Below, in pieces: positions 17,593 to 26,279 of a DNA stretch of 64,000 nucleotides. The notes beneath the pieces were generated by a model. That model did no database searches and was not told the DNA's origin. It saw nothing but the letters and a program-made list of their open reading frames with translations. The stretch lies in the NCBI RefSeq assembly GCF_040546815.1, contig NZ_JBEPOO010000001.1, positions 3,224,001 through 3,288,000 on the forward strand, in the 5' to 3' direction. The DNA is from Devosia sp. 2618. Its GTDB lineage: Bacteria > Pseudomonadota > Alphaproteobacteria > Rhizobiales > Devosiaceae. The translations under genes were made by a program, and so were the position numbers. Position 1 is the first letter of the stretch. The number at the start of each line of letters is the position of its first letter.

Positions 17593-18455
17593 ACAGTCCT
17601 CCCGAGGCGGCGCATGACCAGCGCGCCGAGCACGCAGGCCAGCAGCAGGAACAGCAGCATGACCATGGCCAGCGCCGAGGCAAATGGCCAGTCGAGCACG
17701 AGCGCTGCCTGCTGATAGGCCAGCGAAGCGAAGGTGACGACCTTGCCCTGCCCCAGAATCTGGGGCGTGACGAAGGCGGTCAGCGAGGCACAAAAAACCA
17801 GCAGGCTGCCCGCGACAATGCCAGGCATCATCAACGGTAGCAGTACACGACGCCAGACAACGGTACGGCGAGCGCCCAGTGACATGGCGGCTTTCTCATA
17901 GTCCGCCGGAATGCGTTCAATGGTGGTGATCAGCGGCAGCAGCATCAGGGGCAGGAAGGCCTGCACGAGACCGATGGTGACGCCGGTTATGTTGCCGAGC
18001 AGCGGCAGGCTGGTCTGGATCAGGCCCATGGCCTTGAGGCCGCCATTGATAAAGCCCAGCGGGCTCAAGAGATTGACGAGACCCAGCGTTGGCAGGAGAG
18101 CACCGCAGACCAGTGGCAGGATCGAGAGGCCAATCAGCAGGCCCTTGGCGCGACCGGCATGCAGCACGATCCAGCGCGCCAGCGGCAAAGCAAGGATGAG
18201 ACAAATCAGGGTCACGACGGCGCTGAGCCACAGCGTGGTCCACAGCCCGCCGAGATAATAGCTGTCGCCGACAATGCGGGTGTAATTGGCGAGGGTGAGA
18301 TTGGTGTCCATCCGGAGCGAGCCGGGGGTCTGGCTCCAAAAGCTCAGGACGAGCAGATAGGCGAAGGGCAGGACGAAGACACCGAACATCAAGCACGCTG
18401 CTGGCGCAACGAGCATGGCCGTGGTGATTGGCCTGATGTCCGGTGTCTCCTTCAA
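17589..18455 (-). CDS. Polyamine-type ABC importer, permease 1 (PotB-like)
   Basis: Membrane permease of 288 residues with six predicted segments and the EAA-type loop YEKAAMSLGARRTVVWRRVL near residue 190. The first segment (AMLVAPAACLMFGVFVLPFA) is followed by a long periplasmic loop as in PotB. It lies 32 bp after the binding-protein gene and overlaps permease 2. The gene order binding protein, permease, permease, ATPase is common for this importer class in Alphaproteobacteria. Confidence 0.92.
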   Translation of the reverse strand: MKETPDIRPITTAMLVAPAACLMFGVFVLPFAYLLVLSFWSQTPGSLRMDTNLTLANYTRIVGDSYYLGGLWTTLWLSAVVTLICLILALPLARWIVLHAGRAKGLLIGLSILPLVCGALLPTLGLVNLLSPLGFINGGLKAMGLIQTSLPLLGNITGVTIGLVQAFLPLMLLPLITTIERIPADYEKAAMSLGARRTVVWRRVLLPLMMPGIVAGSLLVFCASLTAFVTPQILGQGKVVTFASLAYQQAALVLDWPFASALAMVMLLFLLLACVLGALVMRRLGRTV

Positions 18456-18487
18456 TGGTCTAGCCCCTCAAGTGCTTTCCAGGTCTG

Positions 18488-19519
18488 TTACTGACCGAGG
18501 ATTTGCTTGTTCCAGCGATCGGTCCAGTCGGAACGCTGCGAGATCACATAGGGCCAATCGAGCTGGAGAAGGCTTGCGACTTCCTCAGGCGTATTGATCA
18601 CGCGGGCGGCTTCTTCGTCGGTCAGGACAACCTTGGAATTGGTCGGACCGAAGTTGAGCTCCTTGGCATAGGCGGTCTGGTTTTCAACGCCGAGGGCAAG
18701 GTTGATGAACATCTGCGCCAGTTCGGGCTCTGGGCTGTTTGCAACCTGGCAAACCATGTCGCGCACGAGAACCGGACCTGGGTCCTTGGGGAAGGCAAAG
18801 CCGATGCCCTCATAGTTCTCGAGGTTGGAAATGACATAGCCCGAGATCATCGGTGCAGCGGCGATTTCGCCGGCATCCATCAGCGAAAGAACTTCGTCGA
18901 GGCTGCTATAGGTCAGTGCAGGCGCACCGAGTTCGGCGAGCTTGGCAAAGGCCACGTCGGGATCGTGTTCATTGACGCCCTCAATGCGGGCAGCCACGGC
19001 GAGCATGCCGTCGCCTTCCGAGCTTGGGTATGGGGCATAGGCCATCTTGCCCTTGAATTCCGGGTTCCACAGCTCAGACCATTCGGGCGGCTGGGGGAAC
19101 AGTGCCTTGCTATAGGCAATGCCGAGACCGACAAGGCTCATTGCATAGCAGCCGTCATTCATGCCGGGCCAGACATCGGCCGCATTGGCGACCTTGGAGG
19201 CATCGGGAGCCATCACAAGACCGTCCTTGAGAGCGGCTGGGGCTTCATAAATGTTCTGGAAGGTCACATCCATGGTGGGGTTGTTGCGTTCGGCAACCAT
19301 CTTGGACAGTCGGTCGCCGCTGCCGCCGAGCAGGAATTCCACCTTGGCGCCGGTGCTGGCCTCAAGCGGGCCGGCAACGTGTTCGCGGAGCAAACGCTCA
19401 ATGTCACCGCCCCACGTACCGACCACCAGCGTGTGGCCGGAATAGTCCTGTGCGAAGGCGGGTAGGCACGTGAAAAGGCTAACTGCGGTCACTGCCGCGT
19501 AACAAGCAAAGCGTTTCAT
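18488..19519 (-). CDS. Polyamine-type ABC importer, periplasmic binding protein
   Basis: Periplasmic binding protein of 343 residues (extracellular solute-binding family 1/PotD group), with a Sec signal peptide MKRFACYAAVTAVSLF... cut near AFAQ. The mature part opens LVVGTWGGDIERLLREHV and contains DVTFQNIYEAP, the hinge pattern of PotD-like proteins. These transport polyamines, opines or other small cations. It is the first gene of the leftward operon. A LysR gene follows the promoter region on its upstream side and is the likely regulator. The precise ligand is unknown; an amine fits the neighbouring amine oxidase. Confidence 0.9.
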   Translation of the reverse strand: MKRFACYAAVTAVSLFTCLPAFAQDYSGHTLVVGTWGGDIERLLREHVAGPLEASTGAKVEFLLGGSGDRLSKMVAERNNPTMDVTFQNIYEAPAALKDGLVMAPDASKVANAADVWPGMNDGCYAMSLVGLGIAYSKALFPQPPEWSELWNPEFKGKMAYAPYPSSEGDGMLAVAARIEGVNEHDPDVAFAKLAELGAPALTYSSLDEVLSLMDAGEIAAAPMISGYVISNLENYEGIGFAFPKDPGPVLVRDMVCQVANSPEPELAQMFINLALGVENQTAYAKELNFGPTNSKVVLTDEEAARVINTPEEVASLLQLDWPYVISQRSDWTDRWNKQILGQ

Positions 19520-19635
19520 GAATTCCCTGTTGTGTTGACTGTTATCGTGCTGGTCCCGTGCCCACTCGCAAAGGCACGTTGAGTGAGACTAGGGATGGCA
19601 CAAAGCCAAGAACAGTTGCCGATATCATATAGCTG

Positions 19636-20607
19636 TCATAATCGCGCCCTTATGAGGGACGCCTCCGGCACGGCCAGCACATCGCGCTCACGCACCAGCC
19701 GCCGGATCGTTTCGCGCAGCCAACGGTGATAGCGGCTCGACTGCGAGCGCTCATGCCACAGCAGGTAAAACGCCATGACGCTAAGCTCCTCAGGCATGAC
19801 AAGATGCTTGAGCGTGCCGTCGCGCGCCGCGTGCTCGGCATAGCGCCGCCCGACCGTGAACGCGTAGTCGGTTCCGGGCAGAAGCTGCGGGATGATCGAG
19901 TAGTCGGGCACCGAAACCACCACCCGCCGCTCAAGGCCATGGCGCAGCAGCATGCCTTCGATGGGACTGATGGAAAGATCCTGCTGGGACGACGGCGAGA
20001 TATGGTTGAGCCGGACATATTCCTCGAGCGTCAACCGCGTCCCAGCCGGCAGGGGATGGGTGGCGCAAACAAGACACGCCAGCTCGGAACTCGCCAGTGG
20101 CATATGTTTGAGATGTTGCGGCGGGACAGGCCAGTTGCCGACAATGGCATCCAGCCCTCCGTTCTCGCGCCCGGTTTCGACGCCGCTTTGTAGCGTAGGC
20201 ACGAAAAGCTCCAGTCGGCATCGCGGCGCGATCTTGTGCAGCTCGCTTATCAGATGCGGCACGAGGAAGAACTCGAACGACGTTGCCGCCGCGATGCGAA
20301 TGGTGCGCTCGGAGGTGGCGGGATCAAATGTTTCGTCGGACTCCAGCAGTTCGACGAAGCCGTTGACCAGTTCCTCGACATGGGCCGACACCATCATGCC
20401 TTTGTCGGTGAGCACCATGCGTTGCCCCGACCGCACCAGCAGCGGATCGCCGAAAATGTCGCGCAGCCGACGCAGCGTGGCGCTGACAGAGGGCTGGCTC
20501 TGGCCAAGCTGGCTCGCCACCCGCGACACACTACGCTCATTGAGCAGCCGCCGCAGAATATCAAGATCGCGCAAACTGAGGCCGAAGAAATTGGAACGGC
20601 TACTCAT
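19636..20607 (-). CDS. LysR-family regulator
   Basis: LysR-type regulator of 323 residues. The N-terminal winged helix-turn-helix is clear at about residues 10-65 (SRVASQLGQSQPSVSATLRR), followed by the linker helix and a periplasmic-binding-protein-like effector domain. It is transcribed in the same direction as the polyamine-type importer and lies directly upstream of it with 116 bp between. It may control that operon from its own promoter side, though LysR genes are more often divergent from their targets. The effector is unknown. Confidence 0.9.
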   Translation of the reverse strand: MSSRSNFFGLSLRDLDILRRLLNERSVSRVASQLGQSQPSVSATLRRLRDIFGDPLLVRSGQRMVLTDKGMMVSAHVEELVNGFVELLESDETFDPATSERTIRIAAATSFEFFLVPHLISELHKIAPRCRLELFVPTLQSGVETGRENGGLDAIVGNWPVPPQHLKHMPLASSELACLVCATHPLPAGTRLTLEEYVRLNHISPSSQQDLSISPIEGMLLRHGLERRVVVSVPDYSIIPQLLPGTDYAFTVGRRYAEHAARDGTLKHLVMPEELSVMAFYLLWHERSQSSRYHRWLRETIRRLVRERDVLAVPEASLIRARL

Positions 20608-20708
20608 CCTGATGCACCAGATGTCCTTCGTCTTCTATGGGCTCCAAGCTGGTACAGAATTATGCCGAAGATGGACAGACCGACATTGGTCGCCGCTGCG
20701 GAACAGCC

Positions 20709-21602
20709 TTAATGCGCGACGGACGACAGGTGCTCAAGATCGTCCAGCAGTGTCGGTCCGGTTGGATGCCAATCCAGTTGCGCCTGTGTCCTGGCGCTTG
20801 AAGACGACATGTCCTTGCCCACAAAAGCCATGAGCCAGCCGAAATGCTCGACTGCATCTGCACGGGGCAGATCGGCCACGGGAACGCCGAGACGACGGCT
20901 GATGGCTTCGGCGATTTGGTGGAAAGGGACCGCTGCTTCGGCAGTCGCATGATAGCGGGCGCCGGGCGACTGCGCTTCGACCGCCAACCTGAAGAGGCGC
21001 GCGGTGTCGCTCACATGGGTCGCTGACCAGCAGTTCATCCCGCCGTCCACGAACGCCGAAACGCCCTTGGCCGCAGCGAGCGCAATGACGTCCGAGACCA
21101 ATCCCTGCCGCACCGTATTGTGGATCTGGGACAGGCGAATAACGGAGACATTCACACCGCGCGCCGATAGGGCCTGCCCGGCCAGCTCCGAGGCAACGCG
21201 CGGGTTGGGGTTGGCGGGATTGAAGTAGTCTTCCGTCGCGGCCTGACCAGGGGCCGCGGTGCCCATGGCGGTGCTCGAGGTTATAATCAGTGGTCGGTCA
21301 GAGCCCTGCAAGGCAGAGCCGAGGGCATCGATGGCGCGGGAATCCTTGGCGCAGTTGGCGGCAAAATTTGCAAAATTGTGGTCGAAGGCGGTGTGGATGA
21401 CACCATCGCTTTGGGCAGCGCCGATCCGCAGGCTTTCGAGGTTTTCAATATCGCCGAAATGCGTCTCGGCGCCCGCCTCCATGAGAGCCTTGGCGCCCGC
21501 TTGCGAGCGCGTCATCCCAACGACCTGATGGCCGCTGCGAATGAGTTCGGGCACGATGTGGGACCCGATAAATCCCGTCGCGCCGGTCAAAAATATCCGC
21601 AT
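20709..21602 (-). CDS. NAD(P)-dependent epimerase/reductase (extended SDR)
   Basis: Rossmann-fold oxidoreductase of 297 residues of the extended or atypical short-chain dehydrogenase group. The dinucleotide loop FLTGATGFIGSHIVPELIRS is at the N-terminus. The usual YxxxK motif is not evident: the region after TSSTAMG lacks a clear Tyr-x-x-x-Lys. This suggests an atypical SDR as found in NAD-dependent epimerase/dehydratase annotations of unknown role. It is divergent from an XRE/MmyB-type regulator across a 97-bp AT-rich space. Such pairs usually mean that the regulator represses the SDR gene. Confidence 0.88.
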   Translation of the reverse strand: MRIFLTGATGFIGSHIVPELIRSGHQVVGMTRSQAGAKALMEAGAETHFGDIENLESLRIGAAQSDGVIHTAFDHNFANFAANCAKDSRAIDALGSALQGSDRPLIITSSTAMGTAAPGQAATEDYFNPANPNPRVASELAGQALSARGVNVSVIRLSQIHNTVRQGLVSDVIALAAAKGVSAFVDGGMNCWSATHVSDTARLFRLAVEAQSPGARYHATAEAAVPFHQIAEAISRRLGVPVADLPRADAVEHFGWLMAFVGKDMSSSSARTQAQLDWHPTGPTLLDDLEHLSSVAH

Positions 21603-21655
21603 GTCTCTACTCCTTGATTGCGCGGGGAGAGCAATGGCGCTAGATTTTATCCTTT

Positions 21656-21671
21656 TAAAGTAGTGACTTTA
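21656..21671. promoter_or_regulatory. Dyad in the SDR / MmyB divergent promoter
   Basis: TAAAGT (21656-21661) and ACTTTA (21666-21671) form a perfect inverted repeat with a 4-bp spacer, inside an AT-rich stretch that stands out from the GC-rich surroundings. It lies 54 bp from the SDR start and about 30-40 bp from the regulator start, so a dimeric regulator bound here could control both promoters. Confidence 0.45.
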
Positions 21672-21699
21672 TCATATTATAAATCCTCACAGGATGGCG

Positions 21700-22527
21700 A
21701 TGTCGGCGGCTGTTTCGAATGCATTGGGCAGTTTCCTCAAGGATCGCCGCGGCCGGCTTGATCCTGCCGCCTTTGGCCTGCCGGTTTCCCGACGCCGCAC
21801 GCCTGGGTTGCGGCGCGAGGAAGTGGCGCAACGCGCCAATATCAGCCCCACATGGTACACTTGGCTCGAACAGGGCCGCGGGGGTGCGCCTTCGGCCGAC
21901 GTGCTGAACCGGATAGCCGGTGGTCTGATGCTGACAGAGGCCGAGCGCCAGCACATCTTCATGCTCGCCCTCGGCCACGCGCCGGACATGCGCAAGACTG
22001 CGTTTGAAGGCGTTTCGCCACGGCTGCAGCGTCTGCTCGATGCCTTCGAGGTTAGCCCTGCCCTGATCAAGACAACAACCTGGGATGTGGTTGCGTGGAA
22101 CCGTCCCGCCGCTGCGGTGCTGACCGATTACGCGGCGCTACCGCCAGCCGAGCGCAATATCCTTCGGCTGATCTTCTGTAATCCGGATATTCGCGCCGCG
22201 CAGGATAATTGGGACGGCATGGCCCGTTTCGTGGTCGGCGCCTTTCGGGCCGATGCGGTGCGGGCAGGCCCGCAATCTGACGTCAGCCGCCTGGTCGATG
22301 AGTTATGCGGCAAGAGCGCCGAGTTCCTCACGCTCTGGCGCGACAATGATGTGCTGACGCATGGAGAAGGCACCAAGCGGCTACGCCACCCCACTTTGGG
22401 CCGGATCGAGCTTGAATATTCCAGCTTCGCCGTCGATGGGCGACCAGATCTGGGCATGATCGTCTACAATCCCGTCACGCCCAAGGATGCGGATCACATC
22501 CGCACCCTGATGGCGTCGCGCGGATAG
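21700..22527 (+). CDS. XRE-family regulator with MmyB-like ligand domain
   Basis: Regulator of 275 residues. The N-terminal helix-turn-helix is preceded by the hallmark RRTPGLRREEVAQRANIS and followed by WYTWLEQGR, the pattern of the MmyB-type group. The C-terminal two thirds is the MmyB-like domain, a PAS-like fold thought to bind fatty acid-like ligands, with WDVVAWNRPAAAVLTDY as marker. ATG 21700 has AGG at a suitable distance, whereas the in-frame ATG at 21694 directly abuts it. It is divergent from the SDR gene, a common arrangement for this family, and probably represses it. Confidence 0.92.
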   Translation: MSAAVSNALGSFLKDRRGRLDPAAFGLPVSRRRTPGLRREEVAQRANISPTWYTWLEQGRGGAPSADVLNRIAGGLMLTEAERQHIFMLALGHAPDMRKTAFEGVSPRLQRLLDAFEVSPALIKTTTWDVVAWNRPAAAVLTDYAALPPAERNILRLIFCNPDIRAAQDNWDGMARFVVGAFRADAVRAGPQSDVSRLVDELCGKSAEFLTLWRDNDVLTHGEGTKRLRHPTLGRIELEYSSFAVDGRPDLGMIVYNPVTPKDADHIRTLMASRG

Positions 22528-22598
22528 ACTGCGTCTTCCCACTTTATCTCCAGTGCGTTGCGGCATAGTGAGATCGCGGCCTACAAGAGAACTTCCCG

Positions 22599-23525
22599 AT
22601 GATCGTCCGTCCGCGTCCACCGCTTTGGCAGCTGTTCTTCATCCTGCGTGGATCGGTGGTGCCGCGCATCTGGCCGCATTTTACGGTCGTGTTCCTGCTT
22701 TCCGGGCTGATCGTCTGGGTGCACAAGGCCATGCCCAATGTGGTGCCGGTGTTTGATGGTGCGCCGTTCACCCTGCTCGGCATTGCTCTGTCGGTGTTTC
22801 TCGCCTTCCGCAATAACGCCGCCTATGAGCGCTGGTGGGAGGCGCGCAAAGTTTGGGGGCAATTGATCCAGCTCTGCCGCACACTGGCGCGGCAGACGCT
22901 ATTGCTTTCCGAGCGCCCCGGACCGGAGGGCACGGTGCAGCGGCGTGATCTGCTGACCCTTGCCATAGCCTTCAGCCATGCGCTGGTGCCGCATCTGCGC
23001 GACGGCGCAAATAGCGACAAGGCCAATCGCTTTCTATCGCCGCCGGAACGTGAGTTCTTTGAGAGCAGAGACCGCTCGCCGTCGGCGATATTGCAACTGA
23101 TCTCGCAGCGTCTGGCCGTGCTGCATGTGGCCGGAACGCTCAGCGATATCCAGTTCCAATTGCTTGATGCAACAATCGACCAGATGGAAGGCGTGCTGGC
23201 GGGGTGCGAGCGCATCCGCAATACGCCCGTGCCGTTCGGCTACACGCTGCTCTTGCACCGGACGGCGTACCTGTTCTGCTTCCTGTTGCCGCTGGGCTAT
23301 GCCGATATGCTGGGCTGGGCGACGCCCTTCGCCACGGCGCTGATTGCATACACCTTCTTTGGCCTCGACGCGCTTGGCGATGAGCTGGAAGAACCCTTTG
23401 GCAACGAGCCCAATGATCTGCCGATTGCCGCGATCGCCGATATGATCGAGCTCAATTTGCGCGCCGCTTTGGGCGAGACGGGCCTGCCGCCAGCACCCAA
23501 GCCGGTCAATTACCTGCTAACCTAA
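22599..23525 (+). CDS. Bestrophin-family channel
   Basis: Inner-membrane protein of 308 residues of the bacterial bestrophin (YneE/UPF0187) family, pentameric ion channels. The family motifs are RNNAAYERWWEARKVWGQL at about residues 69-87 and PVPFGYTLLLHRT in the second half, with the gate-lining hydrophobic segments around them. It is not in an operon: 71 bp separate it from the MmyB-type gene, and it converges with the GAF-domain gene only six bases after its stop. In bacteria the physiological role is poorly known. Confidence 0.93.
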   Translation: MIVRPRPPLWQLFFILRGSVVPRIWPHFTVVFLLSGLIVWVHKAMPNVVPVFDGAPFTLLGIALSVFLAFRNNAAYERWWEARKVWGQLIQLCRTLARQTLLLSERPGPEGTVQRRDLLTLAIAFSHALVPHLRDGANSDKANRFLSPPEREFFESRDRSPSAILQLISQRLAVLHVAGTLSDIQFQLLDATIDQMEGVLAGCERIRNTPVPFGYTLLLHRTAYLFCFLLPLGYADMLGWATPFATALIAYTFFGLDALGDELEEPFGNEPNDLPIAAIADMIELNLRAALGETGLPPAPKPVNYLLT

Positions 23526-23531
23526 GAGCGA

Positions 23532-24032
23532 TCAGGCGGCAAAGCTCTGGACGAAATCGGCGGCCAGTTGCTCGATATGGACGCGGTCGATGTCATCGAA
23601 CCGGTTGGGCGTCGGGCTATCGAGATCGAGAACGCCGATGACCGTGTCGCCCCGGCGCAGCGGCACCACCAGCTCGGATCGCGAGGCGGCATCGCAGGCG
23701 ATATGGCCGGGAAATTCGCGCACGTCGGGCACAACGATGGACTGCCCGGTTGCAACCGAGGTGCCGCACACGCCTCGGCCAACGGCAATGCGCACGCAGG
23801 CCGGCTTACCCTGGAATGGGCCGACCACCAGCTCGCTGCCGGCTTCGTCGAGAAAATAGAACCCGGCCCAATTGAGGTCTGGCAGCCGGTCAAACAGCAG
23901 CGCCGAGAAATTGGCGGCGTTGGCGATCATATTGGATTCGCCGGTGAACAGCCCCTTCAGATGCAGCCTCACATCCTCATAGAGTTCGGACTTGCTGAGG
24001 GTTGAACTGTCAAATGCTGAGGCCTGATACAT
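23532..24032 (-). CDS. msrC: Free methionine-(R)-sulfoxide reductase (GAF domain)
   Basis: Single GAF-domain enzyme of 166 residues that reduces free methionine-R-sulfoxide in the cytoplasm, a repair of oxidative damage. The three catalytic and resolving cysteines are at 79, 89 and 113, and the spacings of 10 and 24 equal those of the E. coli enzyme (84, 94, 118). NWAGFYFL and GVCGTSVATG are family hallmarks. It stands alone, convergent with the bestrophin gene. Hydrogen peroxide made by the amine oxidase in this region could make such a repair enzyme useful, but the link is only positional. Confidence 0.93.
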   Translation of the reverse strand: MYQASAFDSSTLSKSELYEDVRLHLKGLFTGESNMIANAANFSALLFDRLPDLNWAGFYFLDEAGSELVVGPFQGKPACVRIAVGRGVCGTSVATGQSIVVPDVREFPGHIACDAASRSELVVPLRRGDTVIGVLDLDSPTPNRFDDIDRVHIEQLAADFVQSFAA

Positions 24033-24110
24033 GCGTCTTCCTTGGTTGCCCGCACCCTATTGCGACCAGGCTTTTGCGGCTAGCCGAAAGTGGGGAGCAG
24101 GCAATGCAAA

Positions 24111-24887
24111 TCAAGGACGGCCGACGATCAGGCGGAGCGAGCCATCAAAGAACGGTTGGTTGCGCAGGTTGCCATACGCGCGGTCCCAGATGCCATCGGC
24201 GAGGTCACGCGTCAGGTGCTCGACAAAGCGTGGGCCAACCGATGGGTCGACGAAACTCCATGCAGAATTGGCGAGGCGCGCGCCGGATTCCAGCAGTCGC
24301 TCGGGGCGGCCGTAATAGGCCTCGCTGAAGCCATCCACGCACGCCAGCGGGATCGGGAGAGACTGGACTTCGACATGCCCACCGAGCCCGTCGGTGATGG
24401 CTTCAAGCGAAGGGTAACGTCGGGCTTCGGTGGCGATGGCTTCGGAGGCATAGTCATTGAGCCAGAACCGGTCGAGCGCCGCCGGGTCACAGCTGAGGAT
24501 CAGCACTGGGCCACGCGTGACGCGCCGCATTTCGGCGAGACCGGCCTTGAGGTCTTTCCACTGATGCACCGAGAAGGTCGCCATGCTCGCGTCAAAGCTT
24601 TGGTCGGCAAAGGGCAGGCTTTCCGCCACGCCGTCGATGGCGGCACTGAGATGGGCGGGACGCTGCGCACGCATGGCGGCGGAGGGTTCAAGCGCGGTCA
24701 CGTCGCGGTCCGTGGGTTCGTAGGAGCCGGCGCCGGCCCCGACGTTCAGGACGCTTTTGGCCCCGCCGAGAGCCGCTGCAATGCGCTGGGCGAAGTAGGG
24801 CTCGGGCTGACGGTAGTTTGTGTAATTTGCGCCGATAACGCCGTAATTTGCATCGCCGGCGCTGCCGTCTGCGTGTCGCTTGTCCAT
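24111..24887 (-). CDS. SAM-dependent methyltransferase (class I)
   Basis: Class I methyltransferase of 258 residues. The SAM-binding loop is VLNVGAGAGSYEP at about residues 45-57, followed by the acidic residue of motif II (TALEPSAAM) and the methyltransferase-11 pattern FDASMATFSVHQW. The acceptor is unknown. ATG 24887 has AAGGA six bases upstream and is preferred over the GTG one codon earlier. It is divergent from a LysR gene with about 90 bp between, which suggests LysR control. Confidence 0.88.
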   Translation of the reverse strand: MDKRHADGSAGDANYGVIGANYTNYRQPEPYFAQRIAAALGGAKSVLNVGAGAGSYEPTDRDVTALEPSAAMRAQRPAHLSAAIDGVAESLPFADQSFDASMATFSVHQWKDLKAGLAEMRRVTRGPVLILSCDPAALDRFWLNDYASEAIATEARRYPSLEAITDGLGGHVEVQSLPIPLACVDGFSEAYYGRPERLLESGARLANSAWSFVDPSVGPRFVEHLTRDLADGIWDRAYGNLRNQPFFDGSLRLIVGRP

Positions 24888-24978
24888 CACAATTCCTTTG
24901 CTCTACCGCGCCAAAAAGCACGCTGACGTGACGGTTGGAAAACGATATGAACAAACACGCTATGTTCGGAAAAATCAC

Positions 24979-25866
24979 ATGAGGCAATTGCCGTCGCTCA
25001 ATGCCCTGCGCGCCTTCGAGGCAGCCGGCCGGCTTGGTCGCATGACGCTGGCGGCTGACGAATTGCATGTGACGCATAGCGCCGTCAGCCGACAGGTGCA
25101 GCATCTTGAAGACTTGCTCGGCGTAACGCTGTTCGAAGGACCAAAGAACGCCTTGCGGCTGACCGAGGCGGGTAGTCGGCTGATGCTTGGGCTGACGCCT
25201 GCATTTGACCAGCTGGATCTGGCGGTGCGCTCGGTCGCCAATACCGAGGATGGCACGCTCGACGTCTCCTGCCCGGGCACGTTCACCATGCGCTGGCTGA
25301 TCCCACGGCTCTATCGGTTTCGTCAGGCCCATCCGGAGATCGAAGTGCGGCTTAGCGCTTCAAGCAAGCCGGTGGATGGCGCGCGCGATAGTTTCGATGT
25401 CGCCATTCGTGCTGGTGTCGGACCATGGCCTGTTGAATTTTACGCGACGCATCTGTTCGACGAGCAGATCGGTCCCGTCGCGGCAGTTGCGCTTGCGGCT
25501 GCGGTGTCGGCGGATATCACGAGTGTGCCGCTGCTGCATTCGCGCACGCGCCGACATGCCTGGGCGGATTGGAGCAAGCGCGCAGGTAGATCTGCCGATG
25601 GCACGCATGGCAATGAGTATGAGCATTTCTATTTCATGCTCGAAGCTGCCTCGGCCGGGCTCGGCGTCTGCATCGCGCCCTGGCCGCTGGTCGCCGATGA
25701 TGTACGCTCCGGGATTTTGGCTGCACCCCTCGGCTTTATCCCAAGCGGTCAGACCTATATTGCGCTGCAACGGCGTTCGCGGGGGCATCGCAAGTCTGCA
25801 CTGTTTTGCGACTGGCTGGCGCTGGAAGCGGCAGCGTTTGGGCAACCTGCGGCGCTGGCGCCGTGA
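24979..25866 (+). CDS. LysR-family regulator (GcvA-like)
   Basis: LysR-type regulator of 295 residues. It starts with the GcvA-type opening RQLPSLNALRAFEAAGRLG and a helix-turn-helix MTLAADELHVTHSAVSRQV, followed by the effector domain. The ATG at 24979 matches the normal N-terminus of the family; the longer frame from 24880 is not supported. It is divergent from the methyltransferase gene and overlaps the DUF6314 gene, whose GTG lies in its last codons. The likely target is the methyltransferase gene. Confidence 0.92.
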   Translation: MRQLPSLNALRAFEAAGRLGRMTLAADELHVTHSAVSRQVQHLEDLLGVTLFEGPKNALRLTEAGSRLMLGLTPAFDQLDLAVRSVANTEDGTLDVSCPGTFTMRWLIPRLYRFRQAHPEIEVRLSASSKPVDGARDSFDVAIRAGVGPWPVEFYATHLFDEQIGPVAAVALAAAVSADITSVPLLHSRTRRHAWADWSKRAGRSADGTHGNEYEHFYFMLEAASAGLGVCIAPWPLVADDVRSGILAAPLGFIPSGQTYIALQRRSRGHRKSALFCDWLALEAAAFGQPAALAP

Positions 25867-26279
25867 CCCTGAACCAGCTCATCGGAAATTGGTCGTTTGA
25901 ACGCAGCATTTCCGGGCAAGGCCAGATGACAGGGACCGCGGTGTTCTCCGAACGCCCCGATGGCCTGTTGGACTATCGCGAGGTTGGCCAGCTCCAGATC
26001 GCCAATGGCAGCTTCGCCTTCAACCGATCCTACCTGTACCAGGTCCGGGCTGACGGTTTTGAGGTGTTTTTCGACGAGGCGCCACCGCGGCTGTTTCAGC
26101 GCGTTGATCTAACGGAGACTGCACACGGCCTGACAGGTTCGGGTCATCACCTTTGCCCGCCCGACATCTACGACAGCCGTTATGAATTCCACCTGCCGAA
26201 CAGATTTCTTATCGTCCACGCCGTCGACGGTCCGCGCAAAGCCTACGTGATTCGCACCGAGTTCAAACGACAGGATTAG
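25863..26279 (+). CDS. DUF6314 family protein
   Basis: Protein of 138 residues of the uncharacterised DUF6314 family, recognised by its opening NQLIGNWSFERSISG, the central RSYLYQ segment and the ending IRTEFKRQ. It is predicted to be a cytoplasmic beta-barrel like lipocalin/FABP-type folds, with hydrophobic residues alternating along its length. The start is the GTG at 25863 that overlaps the LysR stop (GTGA), so it is translationally coupled to the regulator. It converges with the TrmO-like gene by a four-base overlap. The function is unknown. Confidence 0.8.
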   Translation: MTLNQLIGNWSFERSISGQGQMTGTAVFSERPDGLLDYREVGQLQIANGSFAFNRSYLYQVRADGFEVFFDEAPPRLFQRVDLTETAHGLTGSGHHLCPPDIYDSRYEFHLPNRFLIVHAVDGPRKAYVIRTEFKRQD

